Notes: a model not told the origin generated them from the sequence alone. A stretch of DNA of 64,000 nt from Beroe ovata (GCA_946803715.1 CAMPET010000153.1:61785-125784), one strand, 5' to 3'. Shown: positions 18,819 through 33,100, numbered from the stretch's first letter. Numbers and translations are program-made.

Positions 18819-21755
18819 GGCTGAAGGCAACTTCCTATCTAACTTCCATTTAGAAGGAAAGATCCATAGTGCCGACTTCATTGCAATCTGGATGTATTAT
18901 GACAGTGACAGGTAAGTCCCCGATTTGTCAGGGTTTAGTGTTGGTAAATGACTTGATGAAATGAAACAATGAAAGTTATTAACAAGTATTTTGCCATGCA
19001 TTACTTTCTAGGTCGGGGTTCATGGAACAAGACGAAGTTACAGCTTTTCTTACGGATCTCTTCAAGAAAAGTAAGTCTGCTATGTAGGTAAGTCACCCGT
19101 GTAAGTCTTTGCCATATCATCGACATTGATGGCAGGTCTACATCCACTATCATAGTGGATGTAGTGGATGTAGTGGATGTAGTGGCACTATGCTGAGTTT
19201 CAATTGATTTAAACCGAATTTGACCTGAGTACTGGATCTTCTTAACAATAGGTTGGGTGCCTCTTTGCTGACACCACTGTATAAATGTGATGTAGGGATG
19301 CTTGCAGTGGTATTTGTTGACACCAGTATGTCAGAACAGTCCTATGTTACGAATGGGGTACCTATTCGTCACAACTCGCTGACACCACTGTATAGAGTAT
19401 ACCTGTGACGTAGGAATGTTTGCTAAGGAATTCGCTGACATCAGTTCGTCAAAACAGGACTGTGTGACGATTTGGGTACCTATTCGTCACAACTTGCTGA
19501 CACCACTTCATGACAGTGACGTAGGAATGCTTGCAATGGTATTTGTTGACACCAGTATGTCAGAACAGTCCTATGTTACGAATGGGGTACCTATTCGTCA
19601 CAATTTGCTGACACCACTGCATAAATGTGATGTAGGGATGCTTGTTATGGTGTTCGTTGACACCAGTTTGCCAGTACAGACGTTTGTGACGAATTGGGTA
19701 TCTATTCGCCACAATTTGCTGACACCACTGCATAACTGAGACTTGGGGATGCTTGCAATGGTGTTCGTTGACACCAGTTTGTCAGAACTGGCATCTGTGA
19801 CGAATGGGGTACCTGTTCGTCACAACTCGCTGACACCACTGTATAGAGTATACTTGTGACGTAGGAATGCCTACGACGGTATTTGTTGACATCAGTATGT
19901 CAGAACAGACCTGTGTGACGAATGGGGGGGGAATGGGGGACATATTCGTCACAAGCCGCTGGCACCACTGCATAATAGTGACGTAGAAATGCTTGTTTGC
20001 GATGGTATTCGTTGACACCAGTTCGTCGGAATATCTTGTGTGAATCAAAGAAACCCGCTTATAAGCGGACTTGATGCAGTTTGCTTGGAGAGGGACCTAA
20101 GTGTACCAAGGGTACCAAATCATGGAATCTGGAATTTGCTCCGAAGTTAGCAAGTAGACCCCCAGATTTTTTACGTTTTTATGTTCTTTGGCTCATGAGG
20201 GACTTAGCTGGAAAGTTTCATCAAAATGTGACGACCAGTTTTCGAGTAATCGTTGTACCAAAATACCATCCATATCGCCAAAATAACATATCCTTATGTT
20301 TGAACATAACTTCGAAGTATCATTGTAAATCTCCACATTTCTGGTGTTTTCATGCTTTCTGAGTCATGTTCGACTTATGTGGAAATTTTCGTGATGTTTA
20401 GCCCTTCAATTTTCGAGAAATATAATGTCACTTTCCGCCTTACTTTTGGTACACTTAAGTCTTAGCTCCTAGTGTTTGCTTGATGAAATTAACTTGTTCT
20501 CGTAACGCGCGACGACACAGAATGTAGACAAATATCGCATTTTAAACGACTACCGTAACATAAAATCCGCGCGCGTCACGCCGCGCGAAGCCAAGAAAAT
20601 AAATTGTGGTTTTAGCATTATTCTGCCGACCTATGTCATGCATTCATGGTTAATTTTGTATAAAATCCTCACGTGGGAAAGTGAAAATCACTTTTCTATT
20701 CAGCCACAATATCGAATCAGCATGAGAAAGTGAGAAACCTTCAGTTAAGTTTTAAAGAATGGAGTCTCTGGTGAAATAATCACGTTTTTTATCCACCGGC
20801 ACGATCAAGCTAACTCCAGTCACGTTCCAGAAAACGGCTCGGTTCGTAACGAAATAGTGAACCAGGCGGTTCAACAACTGTTCATGACATTCGATACGAA
20901 TAACGATGGGCAACTCTCCATGAATGAACTCTACACGATATTGGACGTCGAGGATTCCATTTTCAAAGATGTAAGTTGATGCTCATTTTTGTCAAAAACT
21001 ATAAATTTTTGTCTAAGTTTATGGATTAGATTATAAAAATTATTTCACTGGGGGCATCATTGAACTGATTATGGAATAAGAGCGCGTGATAGTCCCCCTT
21101 TCAGCTTGGTCACGTGGACAGACTCGAAGTTGAAGATTTTGAGACGCTCTTCAATCACTACGATAAGGAAAAACAAGGTTTTATCAACAGTGATTCCGCA
21201 CTCCTTGCCCTAATCAGTGATCTCATGCGCCGTGGCGGAGGGGAGATCAATGCACACGAGGTTGAGAAAGTGAGGAAAGCCGTCCTTGCAGTTTGTGATT
21301 CAGGTAACACATTATTCGCGAGAACATCCGGCACTCTGTGTGTCGGACACAGTCGTATCGTAGGAACTTGGCACGAAACTCGGTAACTCTTTGGTCAGTT
21401 GTTTTTTGCTCTGTGTAATTGGAGATCAGACGGATTCGATTTTATAAATGAGTCGAAACTGCGAAAGTAATGGATTTCCGCACTACTATATATCAGCACT
21501 GAATGTAAACGAAACTTCGCGTATTATACTGGCAGTATGATATAATGCTCAAACCATCCCCAACCTCTTGAAACGGCTTAACCGACGTAACCCATCCCCC
21601 AAATTTCAGATGGAAATGGCCGAATTGACAAAAGTGAGCTCCAACTTGTGCTAAAAGTTGCTAGTCAGGCGGTTAGAAATCTTGATGAAGATATTGATCA
21701 TGAGGCGAGAGCATCATTCAGTTCAGGTCGACCTTCACTTTCATTATCGCGATGA
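18819..21755 (+). CDS. Calbindin/secretagogin-like EF-hand protein, C-terminal four EF-hands
   Basis: Five exons (18819-18911, 19012-19070, 20831-20970, 21105-21303, 21610-21755) join in phase and end at a TGA. The product is a Ca2+-buffering or sensor protein of the calbindin-D28K/calretinin/secretagogin type. Visible EF-hands are YYDSDRSGFMEQDEV, FDTNNDGQLSMNEL, YDKEKQGFINSDS and CDSDGNGRIDKSEL. The second and last match the canonical loop best; YDKEKQGFINSDS lacks acidic residues at several ligand positions. Aligned to the six-hand family this covers hands 3-6. Hands 1-2 and the start codon should lie upstream, but I could not find them between 15.8 and 18.8 kb. The long intron 19071-20830 holds a satellite array and a MITE. 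Confidence 0.8.
19267..20050. repeat. Satellite array, about 112-bp unit, seven copies
   Basis: The phrase CTGACACCACTG(T/C)ATA recurs at about 19267, 19378, 19496, 19608, 19719, 19828 and 19959, with spacing 109-131 bases. Each unit contains GACGTAGGAATGCTTG, GTTGACACCAGT and GGGTACCTATTCGTCACAA. Copies differ by scattered substitutions. The array sits entirely in an intron of the calbindin-like gene. A smaller TGTAGTGGA repeat precedes it at 19139-19183. Confidence 0.9.
20087..20473. mobile_element. MITE-like element with inverted ends AGGGACCTAAGTGTACCAA
   Basis: GGACCTAAGTGTACCAAG at the left and its near reverse complement TTTTGGTACACTTAAGTC at the right bound about 385 bases. The interior contains two diverged versions of a TCATGAGGGACTTA...TTTTCGAG(A/T)AAT passage. 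No transposase is seen. It is inserted in the same intron as the satellite. Confidence 0.6.
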
Positions 21756-24700
21756 ACTCGCTGTACCACTCGTATCGAGCCATGTCGCATCGGTAAGGTC
21801 GGTATTTTCCAGTCTCGAACTTTTATCGGAAGTAATGCCGGTGTCGGCCGAACAAAAGCTAAGAATTTTCCTATTTTGCTCACAATTTAACCGCACATTT
21901 ATTTTATCTGCAACCAAATTTAACTCAGATCGATCGTGAAAAGGTTGGCGATTTACATCCTTTCAGCTGAAAACTTTTCCAGATTTGTTGATTATTGTTG
22001 TAAATATTTGTAAATACTTCCCACAGTAACTGAGGGTATTGAGCTTCCCCAACCAATTCTGAAAACTTCTTTCCGGCAATTATTCTGGTATTGAAGGCTT
22101 ATCTTATGTGGAGAGATGACAACATGATGTAGGTAAAAAGTTTCTTCTGAAACCAAAATCTCCCATGTTCCAGCTCTATACTTTGCCGCATCTCAAGAAA
22201 CCTGACAAATAGCCAGATGAGAGAACCTAAGAGTACTCCTGATCAAATCCAAAGCTTTAGAGGTTGGTGTTTTAGCGCCTACTCGGTGAGTTTTTTGGAA
22301 AAATAATTAGCTGAAGTCCAGAGCTTAGACCGTAGACGTATCAACTCTTCTCCAAGCCCCCCCCCTTTTTATATCCCTAACTCACGCCCCAAACAATTAC
22401 TTTATTCTTGAGTCTCCTCCATTGAAAGTGGGGGAGCACCAACTTTTACCACAATCTATTACTACCCTCATCCCCTCTTGTAAGGGGGTGCTATGACGAC
22501 ACTAAAGATTGAGTTAGTGAATCGTAATACGATTCTATTATAAATCGAATTCTGAGACGAGCTTAAATAATAAATATAGTTATGTGGTGTGCTCCTTATA
22601 CTACTTTATGGAGAAGTTTTCTCTAAAATATTCACTCATGATTCAGTCACTATAAAGCGTATAATTAGGATATCGCGGTAGGCGCTACCTCCTCTAGTTT
22701 TTTCCGACTCAAATGTTTTGGTCAAGCTGTTTTAAACTTGTTCTGCCTATTAGTAGATCAATAGGAATTTATCCAGATACATAAATTCCAGGACATCTCT
22801 AATTTGCTACGCTTGTCATTCAATAAATCAGAACACACTTTCTAGATTTAAAACGAGCGATACTGCGAGATCTCGTAATTTCACAGACGTTATATCAGAT
22901 AGACAAATTTAAGTTGCTGGAAGCAGGGGTCCATAAATCAGGCCATGTTGCATAACCCCCATTTAATCTAAGCAGCGATCTTATATATAGTGATTTCTTT
23001 GATCCGGCTTATATATAATGTGACTATTAGTTGGGAGAAAAAATCAATTTGTAATGTCTGGGTAGGCTATACGTTAATGAAATGCAGCTAATGTGTTAAG
23101 CGCGTTCATGCTGTCTAGCTACATTCATAGATCGAACAGTTACCTCTCTGGCAGCTCCAAAATGATCGTTTATAACGACTTTATGAAGAATCTAGTCTAT
23201 ATAGACGTTCGGACCTATATCACATCATATGAAGCAGGAACGGTCGTCTTAATGAGAGTTTTGCGATTGTGTCCATTGGCTAGACTTGTAATATTCGATC
23301 CAATAATCCTCGAATCTTTCTTTAGCTGTCATGCGAGATCGCAGCTGCTGCTGTATTAATCGCATGGCCTTATTATTACGTCAACCAGGCTGCAATCTCC
23401 ACTCTCTCTCTCTCTCTCAGTTTCACTAGCGAGGTAGTCATGCTCCCACTGTCAGTCAAGTCTAACTATATATTCCATGCAATAGTAAGAGTGCTCTCTT
23501 CAGATATATCGATCTAAAACTTGGGACCCTACTTTTATTATATTGTTCTGTCATATTTCTACTTAGAGTATAGTGCTACTCTGACGCATTGACGATGGAG
23601 TTTGAGTACGTGGCCCGAATTATTGGTGAGACGAGGGTCTATATACTGTGCGATTGGATGATAACCATGTCATTCTAACTGTCAATCGATAGTTATTAAG
23701 ATAACATCTCGTACTGCATGAACGGAGGGTTAGGGCCCGGGACGCAGCGGGCTTATCCTCCTGCTCTGCGCCGAGTTTGTGTGTAACAGTTCGCTACCAT
23801 GATCGTTAGAACCGTCTATCATTAATCATCATGCCGATCAACGATAAAGCCATGGCTGTGTACTTGATTGACCCAACCCTCGCTATCTATAACCCACGCC
23901 GTTTTACTTTTTACCGCATGGCCACGACCGTGTTTTTACTAAATCCCCATTACTCCAAGCCAGTCTACCAAATCCGACCGATTTCCTCTTCTATCTGTCT
24001 TATATTCAACGTACATGCGACTTATAATGGGGTAAGTTAATTTATCCCAATCTACAACAACGGGAAATGGGAGAACAGGGAGTCAGGATGTGCAATACTA
24101 AATATCCATTGCTCGACATCATGTTTATCATGCTATAATAAGTCTATAGAAGAGAGCACGTTTTTACCGACCCTGATTAATATAATGCTGATCATCCACA
24201 CAAACGCCTGATTGAAGGAGATGCGTTTGTAGGAGAATTCAGCCAAATATGGCGCGTGTTTTGTGAGACTGAGAGTTTGGCTAAAAAGAGCAACTTTTGA
24301 ATTAATTTACATCGGCGTTTTGATCACGTCATGCATCAACTAGATTAACGACTCCGAAGATTTTCTACGTTTAGTCTTTTTCCAGTCGTAGGCAGCAATC
24401 GACATATTGGTGCGTCAGTGCTGCGATAGTATTCATGGATTACGTACTGAGCCCTAACAAATTTCATCACCGGGGCTACAAATTGATAAAGTTCAGCAAA
24501 ATCTTGGATTTTATCGCGTTTTAGCTCCGTGATAGAGTATCTCATGTTATAGAAGTACCTATACAAGTTCACACTCCAAATTGTGGTGGCGGCACCAGTC
24601 AACACACACACGTCCCCACAGCCACTCTGCAATCAAACTTGTTTACTGTGGGCACACATTTTCAGAGACAGGCAGGTCGAGCTGCAAAATCATTTTGTTC

Positions 24701-26056
24701 TATCTCACACACACACACACACACACACACGTAGCTCTAGTCTGACATCCATGTAGTTTAAACATTCAGCTAATTGTGTCTTCTTTTGCGCCCACAACCA
24801 ACGCTTCACATCAATTGTTTATAGCATTCCAAACTAGCTTCGAATTGAAGGAGGAAGTGCATTTTTAAATTTTCGTGGAAATTTTACACTTTTATAGCTC
24901 ACTCCCTCTCTAACCTATTTCTCTGAGTATATTATCTATGTGTTCAATTTTCCTCTTTCCTTGAACTTATTATCGATTCCAGAAAACATTAGCTCATCTT
25001 TAATTGGAATTGCTTCCCATGTAGCTTACTTTTAATTAAAATCCTTTGTTAATTCTCATGGAACAATAGGCTGATTCTCATCTTTGGGTTTTTGGTTCTG
25101 TCCTTTGTAATTGTTATCAAGTAAACTGCGAGCATTCTAGAGTTACTAGCAGAACAATAAGATGAGCTGATTAAAGCGATGATTCAGTCCTTTGTTCAGA
25201 AAGTAACGTTCTAAATACGGAGAGTATTGATGCAGGTCTTTGGGAACTGTAACCGTAATTAATTTCCTTCTTCTGATCGATAATTGATTAATTAATATTT
25301 CATCGGCTCACTTAATTCTCGGACAATCGGGTGATACACTAGGCCTCATCGAATACGGTGAGGAATTTGAACTGATTCTAACTCAAATTAAACGTCTCAA
25401 CTTTTACAAATTGTTTCCTTTAATCAGCTTCACAGATGATTCTCCGTGAAATTGGGACCTTCATGAACATTCTGGGATCTTCCCTCTTCTGTAATCTTCC
25501 CTCGTATCGTTCCAAGCTACATTTTTCATTTTTACTATTGATCCTGCTGATTTTACTATTTATCCTGCTGATAGAGTCAATCTTGTTCATTGAATATTCT
25601 CAACCTCACTTCATAAGGTGTGGACTGAAGTTTTCAGGTCCGTAATAGATGAAACCCCACTTTTCAGCACTATCACAACCCACTTTTCAACAATGCCTCT
25701 ATCCCACTTCACACTTCTCGCTTTGCTCGGGCGAATTTCATTCGTTACAAATAGTTAATTACCCAATTAAGATGGATACACCTTAATTATCTGTTACTTG
25801 TCCTGAGAAATCGGAATCTCACTCTACCTAATTACAGGAGAAAGTCGTTGATAGATTTATACTATGGTTTCCCAAATCCTCCCATAGTAGAAGAAGAGCT
25901 TCAACCTCGAGTCACATGACCATGAAATCCTCTAGTTCATGCCACGTGACAATTTCATTTCCATGTACTTAACACACGTTATACAATTCCTTCACCCCTC
26001 AATTATCTTTTTCACTCACACACAATGTGTGACAGTGCGTTGACACCACTTATATC

Positions 26057-26106
<50 letters not shown>

Positions 26107-27180
26107 CAATGTGATTAGCGTAATTATGGAATTGTCAGCAATACTTTTTAACTCTCTGTAGATACTCTGCACACCCATATAGGTACTGGTTTGAGGGTAC
26201 AGCTTCCCACATAAGTATTTCCTTGTTTGTTCTAGAGTGGTTTGAGTCATCAGTTTGAGTCATATGTTTGTCGTTAGTACGGAGCCTGCTTTCGAAACCA
26301 CCCGTTCATTGTCTGATGCTCATTTTCCTTCGGCCTTCCCATGGTAATTTGTTCCTGACGACCCCAATGAATAACATTCAAAATCTGGATGTAGCTTGAA
26401 GCTACTAGCTTCCGCCCGTCAAATCAATTAGGAGTTAGAGAATATGGACTGCCAAGTTAATAAATGGTCATTTATTCTGATGATCCTGATGAGTGATGAT
26501 CCTGATAATGTTCCTGTGTAGTCGTCGGTATTAACTTCCCACGGTCGGGATGAATTCCTCATTCAATCACTTTTCGCATACTGATCGAGATGTCATGTTT
26601 TGAAACTCAATACCTCATCCATCCCTATAATACGGCTCACACTGGTTTATGTGATCAAATCGACAATTAAGGTGTTTGCTATTTCAAAACAACGCTCGCA
26701 CTTATCATCGGAACAAATGAACGTCCCCCATTTCTCCTCCGCTGCTGCTGCCCCGCGCGACGCGAGAGCGTTCTTTGTCTCGTGTAGGAATGCACCATAT
26801 GTCAAGTTTTGGCGTAGACCTCACATTTGCCTCCCCCTCTCTCTTATTTTCTGATTCTTGGTAGTCGCTTTCCTCCAAATTATTGGTATTTTGTATAATT
26901 TGTGTGCGTGAATCCTGTTAAAATTGACTCCCATCCTACCTGTGATCGTATAGATCGATGATGTTTTTTTCCGGTTTTGACATTCCTGACACGTCAACTG
27001 ATAAGTCATGAAGTACAAATTACCCCGGTACTGCGTTAATGATCACTCTTGATAGGAGGGGAATTTAGTCGGATTAACGCATTTTTAACGTGACTGAGGT
27101 TCTCATGACTCTAATTTGCATCGTCCCTGTCATGGAAATCCAAAATATCCTCATCCTCCATTTTGATTGGACGATTTCTT
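21756..27180. other. Long gene-free interval with microsatellites
   Basis: I found no exon with supporting splice signals or recognisable protein. Simple repeats include (CT)n at about 23401-23419, (AC)n at about 24708-24730 and (TC)n at 26062-26102. Short open frames near 23831 (plus) and 24632 (minus) cannot be tied to any family. Confidence 0.5.
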
Positions 27181-27181
27181 A

Positions 27182-27367
27182 TCACGTGATATGTTTTCAC
27201 GTGACTGACAATCTAAAAATTAATTGCAAAGAATAGATAAGCCCCAGCTGTCATCGGATGGGTACGTGTGTGTGATCCCCTAAACCGATACGATCGTGTG
27301 AGCCAATCAAAGCAGGAGCCCTCTCTGGTTCCTCCAATGAGAGGACTGCCGATAGGTCACGTGACCT
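27182..27367. promoter_or_regulatory. E-box cluster with 14-bp palindrome AGGTCACGTGACCT
   Basis: ATCACGTGAT and TTCACGTGAC lie about 17 bases apart near 27182-27205. At 27354-27367 there is a perfect palindrome containing GTCACGTGAC, the core of bHLH-zipper (USF/MITF/TFEB-type) sites. An inverted-CCAAT-like GCCAATCAAAG (27302) and CTCCAATGAGAG lie between. A further GTCACGTGAC is at about 28256. Transcription-factor identity is inferred from motif knowledge only. Confidence 0.45.
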
Positions 27368-27718
27368 GATCTTTTCCTACTGGTAATCCCCTCCTCGATT
27401 AGCTACATTTGTGTCAGATGATGTGTGAGAAGGGGGACAGCTGAGAGAGTCGCTCCTTCTAGGATCAATTCCATGGCTTCCCCCTCTCTCTCTCTCTGAT
27501 GAGAGAACATATGTGTCCCGCGCTACGGCAAATCCTCATTCCCTCTCTTCCACCATCCCCACCCTTCCTGACTCCAGATTAGTAGCGTGAAGTGTGGATG
27601 GATGGGTATTCGTAGTACTAACGCACGATTCCCGCGCCAGTTTAAACACGTTCTCACGCGTTCTAATCGCGTTGAGAAGAACCACAGTCGCTCCCTCCCC
27701 TCTCTCCTCTCCACTCGT

Positions 27719-27731
27719 AGTATATAAATAC
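27719..27731 (+). promoter_or_regulatory. TATA box candidate
   Basis: GTATATAAATAC is a good TATA element, preceded by CT-rich sequence and the E-box cluster. It lies 2.4 kb upstream of the first coding exon of the SANT-domain gene, so it would need an untranslated first exon. Confidence 0.35.
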
Positions 27732-27739
27732 ACGTTTCA

Positions 27740-30125
27740 CAGCGTGACACTTGTCCCAGACTAGCTAGCCTGTCAACAGTAGCTGTTATCAGCACTGCGT
27801 GAATTTTGGTACACTCTCTCTCTCATTACCCTACCATCTCGCCGATCATCATTCTTAACTCGGATATCGTTTATATTCCTCCTCAATTTTTGTCGGGGAG
27901 GATGTTCCGATATAGCCTACCCTATCGATAAGTTCTGCATAGTGGTGATCCGTGTTTCATGTCGGCCAAAGCTTCAATCAATCAATCATCTTTCAATCAT
28001 ATTTCAATCATCTTCCAATCATCTTCAATCTCCCTTCAATTATAATTTTTCCTTTCTGTAGATCCTCTTCGTCTGCTATCGAGTCCACATTATCATTATG
28101 TCTAGCCACGCCCCCAACACATCAACAATAGTCTAAATATATGTTCAACAGATTGTTCTGAAAATGCCCCAATCATCTAAAACAGTCATGTTTTCTTTGG
28201 TAATCATCCCGTTCATACCGCCTGCTCGTCCTCCCATTGGTCCAGCTTACCCTGGTCACGTGACACCTATCATTTCATCCTCGCGTCTTGTTTACCCAGC
28301 TCTGAGCAAGCTTAAAAGTCCGATCATTTTCCTGGTGTAGTTTGCCGTGGTTAGCAATGAGAACCCGCCAGTGTGGAGCCAAACTGACCGGCAACCCTGC
28401 TCGCCCGCAGTATGAGATTGTTGATAAATATAATGAACAATGAACGCGTAAATAATATGAATACCAAAATATATCTCTCTCTCTCTCCTCATTTCACTAC
28501 CGTCAGTTTTAGATCGTTTTATCTAATAACTACGGGTAAATATTGCATGGTTGGCATTCTGATATTTAAACCCGATTACTAATTTACCGAAAGCCAAGGC
28601 CCAAGCTTATTGAATACTACTGATCCTTTCCCCTCTCTCTCTCTCCCTTCACCAATAGAAGAACAATATTCAGACCGTGTGTGTGTGTGTCCCCTTTATC
28701 TGATTAGATCTGAAGATCTAACTTTCACCCTAGCTTTAGCCTGTCCACATGATCGTATTGATCAATTAAGGTTCGTGGTTAACCTATCATCAAATGCTTA
28801 TGTAATTCAATGACAAGAGGTCTTGAACACCTTAAGATGCTGTAGTATATTACTATATTTACACAGGGTGCACTATATAATAGGTACTACTACTACAGAG
28901 CACTACTTCAGCAGCATATTTTTCTGTAAACGATTTCTCTACTACCAATGTTCTGTCCTGCACAAGGTGGGGCGATTGCAAAGATGGCGTTTTTAATTGA
29001 ACTTTATTGCAGTGCACGGAGCATTTCACTAATCGCGATAATAAATTAGTAATCAGCTAGGGTAAAGAGTGAGAGTAGTATACTAGGTTCTCTGTAAACT
29101 TTGTTAACTCGTTTAAATTATGATATACCTACCTATGGGTCTACAGGCTGTGTAATAAGGATAGAATTCTTCTACTCAGTGCTCAACTTGGGGCTCTGAT
29201 ATTAGGTCTAAAGAGCTGTGGAGCGTATTATGCCTCATGATTTGTGGACAGACATCTTGTCTAAAACAGCAGCAGCAGCTAGGTTCACAAGTATAGATTG
29301 TTTGTTTAACTCTGATCACCATGATCAGATAATGTTTTACTCCTGATAACTGTCGTGTTGGTGTAGGATTCTATCTGATTAGCTTATATCTCATCATAAC
29401 TGTGATCCCGATCTAAACACCAACTTCCTGGTGTGTGTGTGTGTGCGTGTGTCTCGATTGGGTTTGATTGAGAGAATTCGTTATTTAGTTATTTCAATAG
29501 AATTACCCAGTAGGTATACTATAAACTTGTGTCTATGCATCCATGTGGTATGCGTTGTTTTACGTCACTGTCAGAGTGTCAGCGTTCAGCTAGGGCTCAA
29601 AGACTTGTGACTTGGTGCAGGGACTATAGAAGTAGACGATCAATGTTTTATTAGATTTTCGAACGAATACTGCAGCTTTTGTTTTGATCCGACTTTTATA
29701 CGGCATCATCCGTCATAAGGGTCATTGTTTGATAAAACCCGACATTTCTTAAAAATCGATATCACTCACGATGGGTCTGACTGTGGCTCGCCAATGTTTA
29801 ATTATCAATCCACGTTCCAATTATAGTGTCAGGTTAGATGCCATGCTAATACGATTACTGAAGTACGACCATTTAAATCTCGATAATCTGCTAAAATAAA
29901 CATTCGATAATGTTGGTCATAATGTTTTGCTTTGCTTAGATAGTCTCGGTTTGTAGCTTTGTCACTTTCTGATCCATAGCTTGCTTTTGTTGAATCAATC
30001 CTCAAACCACCTTAAAGGTACCTAAGTCACCAGAATTTTACAACCCTTACAACCCTTACATATTTAATTTAGTTTCGGGATCCCCCTTTCCTCATTTCTG
30101 TTTTCACTCACCCCACTTATTTAAG
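27740..30125. other. Presumed 5' region of the SANT-domain gene
   Basis: No coding exon is visible. There is a repeated ATCAATCAATCATCTTTCAATCAT passage (27970-28040), (CT)n and (GT)n runs at 28470, 28680 and 29435, and another CACGTGAC box. It may hold untranslated exons, which cannot be seen from sequence alone. Confidence 0.35.
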
Positions 30126-33100
30126 ATGATGATGTTATCTAAACGACCTGGTGTTGCTCAACAAGGCGGAAGTGGGGCACTGGGGCAGACCCCCACCACC
30201 CCCTCGTTCACTCAGAAAACCCCATCGTCGCTCCTATCGGACTCCAATGTTATCATTCCAAATGTGAGTACACTATCACAGCTATAATCTCAATTATAGA
30301 ATCTATACATTAGACGGGCGCCTTGCCATAGTGACAAACTGATCTATATCCGACTGAGATGTAAATATTGAGTAACATAGTGTGTTATGGTCAAGGATCT
30401 CTAATCGAACATCATTCACACAAATCAATTTTCAGGGTGATAAGCTGCTTCCATCGCTTCTTCAGCAAATAGCTAAAGGTAAATGCCAATCAGTTCAGCT
30501 ACTATTAAACTATGTTTAACCGATCCAATTTGATCCAATCATTATTATTATAGATGTACCAAGTGGAACGTCGATACCTAACATTTCTTGCTTCCCGATT
30601 TACCACCATTTATGATTTATGAACTGAATAATATGTTTCGGCGTCGTATTAATCTGAATTTCAAGCAACTTGAACACATTCTAAGAAATCCAGATTCCCA
30701 ATGATAGTGTTATTTAATTTGTTTTTGAATGATGTTCATCGGCGAAACTGAGGGGGGAATTTACAGTTTGTCGTAAAACTACTCTTTCTGATAGAGGTGT
30801 GGTCGACCAAAGTCTGGAATAGTGATTTTAATGTGACTGATCAACTGAATAGGTGTAATAGGTCATAGCGAAATCGGCAGCTATTTCTGTTTTGCACCAA
30901 TATGAATACAGACTACAGTAGTACTGTAGGGCGTAGCCTCCGCTCCAAATTGAATACAGCATATTGTGGAGGACTGAGGACTGCCGTATGGTCCAGCTGT
31001 TCTGAAGGGACTCCTGTGTTATGCTATTATGGTGTTCTGTGTCCTTACCCGTGATGGTATTCAAGCATACCAAGTGTCACGCTGCATAACATTGAGGGAA
31101 TAATTGATGTCGCATGGTTAATTCATGGAAAATGGTAATCATTCATGTCGAGTTAATTTTCTTAACTGATCGATCCCTTGTGATTAATTGGTCTGTTAGA
31201 TTCAACGGGAACTGCATCAAGATTCATGACAGAGCACATTTATAACCTCACTGTCAAAACCGCTAGATCATTCATTCTCGACCATGTTTCATTGGAATCG
31301 TTTTGGTTATGGCTGATATAGTTAGTTTGATACTTATAAATCTTCAAATGTTCTGATATTTCGAGTCATATTCAATATATCCGCAATGTTTAACGATGCT
31401 TATACCACGATGGCTCCCTTGATATAACTCATGTCTTTATCCACACTTCTTGATGCACAACTCGGTCAGACAATATACATTGGGCAAAATGATTGAAACT
31501 CAGTAATTCCATTACCTGATATCATGAAGGGATGCTCTAGACCAATTTTATTTTTGTGATTTATCATTTAAACCTTAGAGTTCATGTCATAAATGATGCT
31601 CGGCCCGTTTCTCGAATTGCATCAGCGATAGTTATCTTTAGGCTAGATATTGGGCAGCGGAGCTCGATGTGTTTACTATCATCATGGAGTGTGTTTATCA
31701 CATCAGTCGATTTATCATATATATTTAGAAGTATAGAGAGGTTATTTAGAAGTCTGTCATCTCTCTAAGACACGAATCCCAATAAATCTTCGTTAAGTTA
31801 AATAATCTCTGAGGAGGGGCTTGACAAGTTTCACGATAATTTATAGCCCAAGCGCAGGCCAGGGTAACGTGCATGATATGGGCATTATATACCTGGAGCA
31901 TGCCTCCAGATGTCATGTCCAGTTTACGACTCCCGATGAAATAAACTGAATACTGGTCTCGGAATTGGTCATCTTGCTAACATCATAGAACACTACTACG
32001 GGAGGACTGGGGCATTTGTATTAAACGTGACCGTGCTAACCAATGGTACCGTTATCGGGGATTGGTGTTGTTGTTTTCCCCATCCGCTACATCAATGTGA
32101 TCACCCTTCTTTTAAAACCCGTGCTGCTGGATTTATTGCGGTCATGTGATCCCCATCACGTGACACTGACGCGACGATCTGATTGGTTATCGGAGTGTAA
32201 ACACCGTCCTGATTGGCTGGAATTAGTCACGAGTCAGCTTGGAATCAGACGCAAGATGCTCGTGTTTAAGTATTGGTTGTTTGATTAGACCGGATGTAAC
32301 TTGAGAGGCGAGCAGAATGCAAAACAGTAGTCGCACAAAAGTGTCGATCAGAGTTGTTTAAACCCGGCCTACGTTTAGTTCCAAAGGTGCGTTGGTGGAG
32401 TACTGCAGTACCTCGCTACAGTGCCTCACTGCAGTGCCTCACTACAGTGCCTCACTGCAGTGCCTCACTGCAGTGCCTGACCAGTTCGGTATCTGACTGC
32501 TGTGGCTGATGTTTGACGTTCACATTTCACCCACGACGTCCGAGTGTGTGACGCGATCATCCCCGTATTGAGCAGAGAGACATGGCTTGAGTCTCGTGAT
32601 CGAAATTTGATTTATTTCCCAGACGTATTTATATATTATCAATGAGATATGTTTGAGACACGATCCAGATAAATACCTCCCCCGTATACACTTTGAGCAA
32701 TAGGTATTTTATCCATCGAGATTATTTCCGACTGTGTAAACAGCTGCGTTAAGTGAATCCCAATCTAGACGAATCTAACGCAGTATGTATCTCGTTTTCT
32801 CAGCCGTCACGACACGACTTGAATCCCCGTATATTATATGTATGACGGTGCTACGAGGGTAATGTCTAAGTTTTGACAGTAGCCCTGATTTTAGCTTCAA
32901 CTATCAGTCACTTAGCGACGCACGACTGTTTCCTAGTTATTAATTTTGCGAGAGTGAATCTCGTATATAGATTATAGCGATCTTATGTTAACTAAATAGT
33001 TAGGAAATCTCATAACTCTCTCGACGCTATTTCGAGCAAAAAGTGGTTTCTTAGTTGTTGTTGTCATCTATGTTAATAAAATATTTACCGACACATAACT

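Noticed and set aside
23831-24040. 69-codon plus-strand frame
   Set aside because: No family match, no splice signals and a length expected by chance in this 8-kb interval.
24345-24632. 95-codon minus-strand frame
   Set aside because: Composition looks somewhat protein-like, but there is no recognisable family, no splice partner and no neighbouring exon; chance cannot be excluded.
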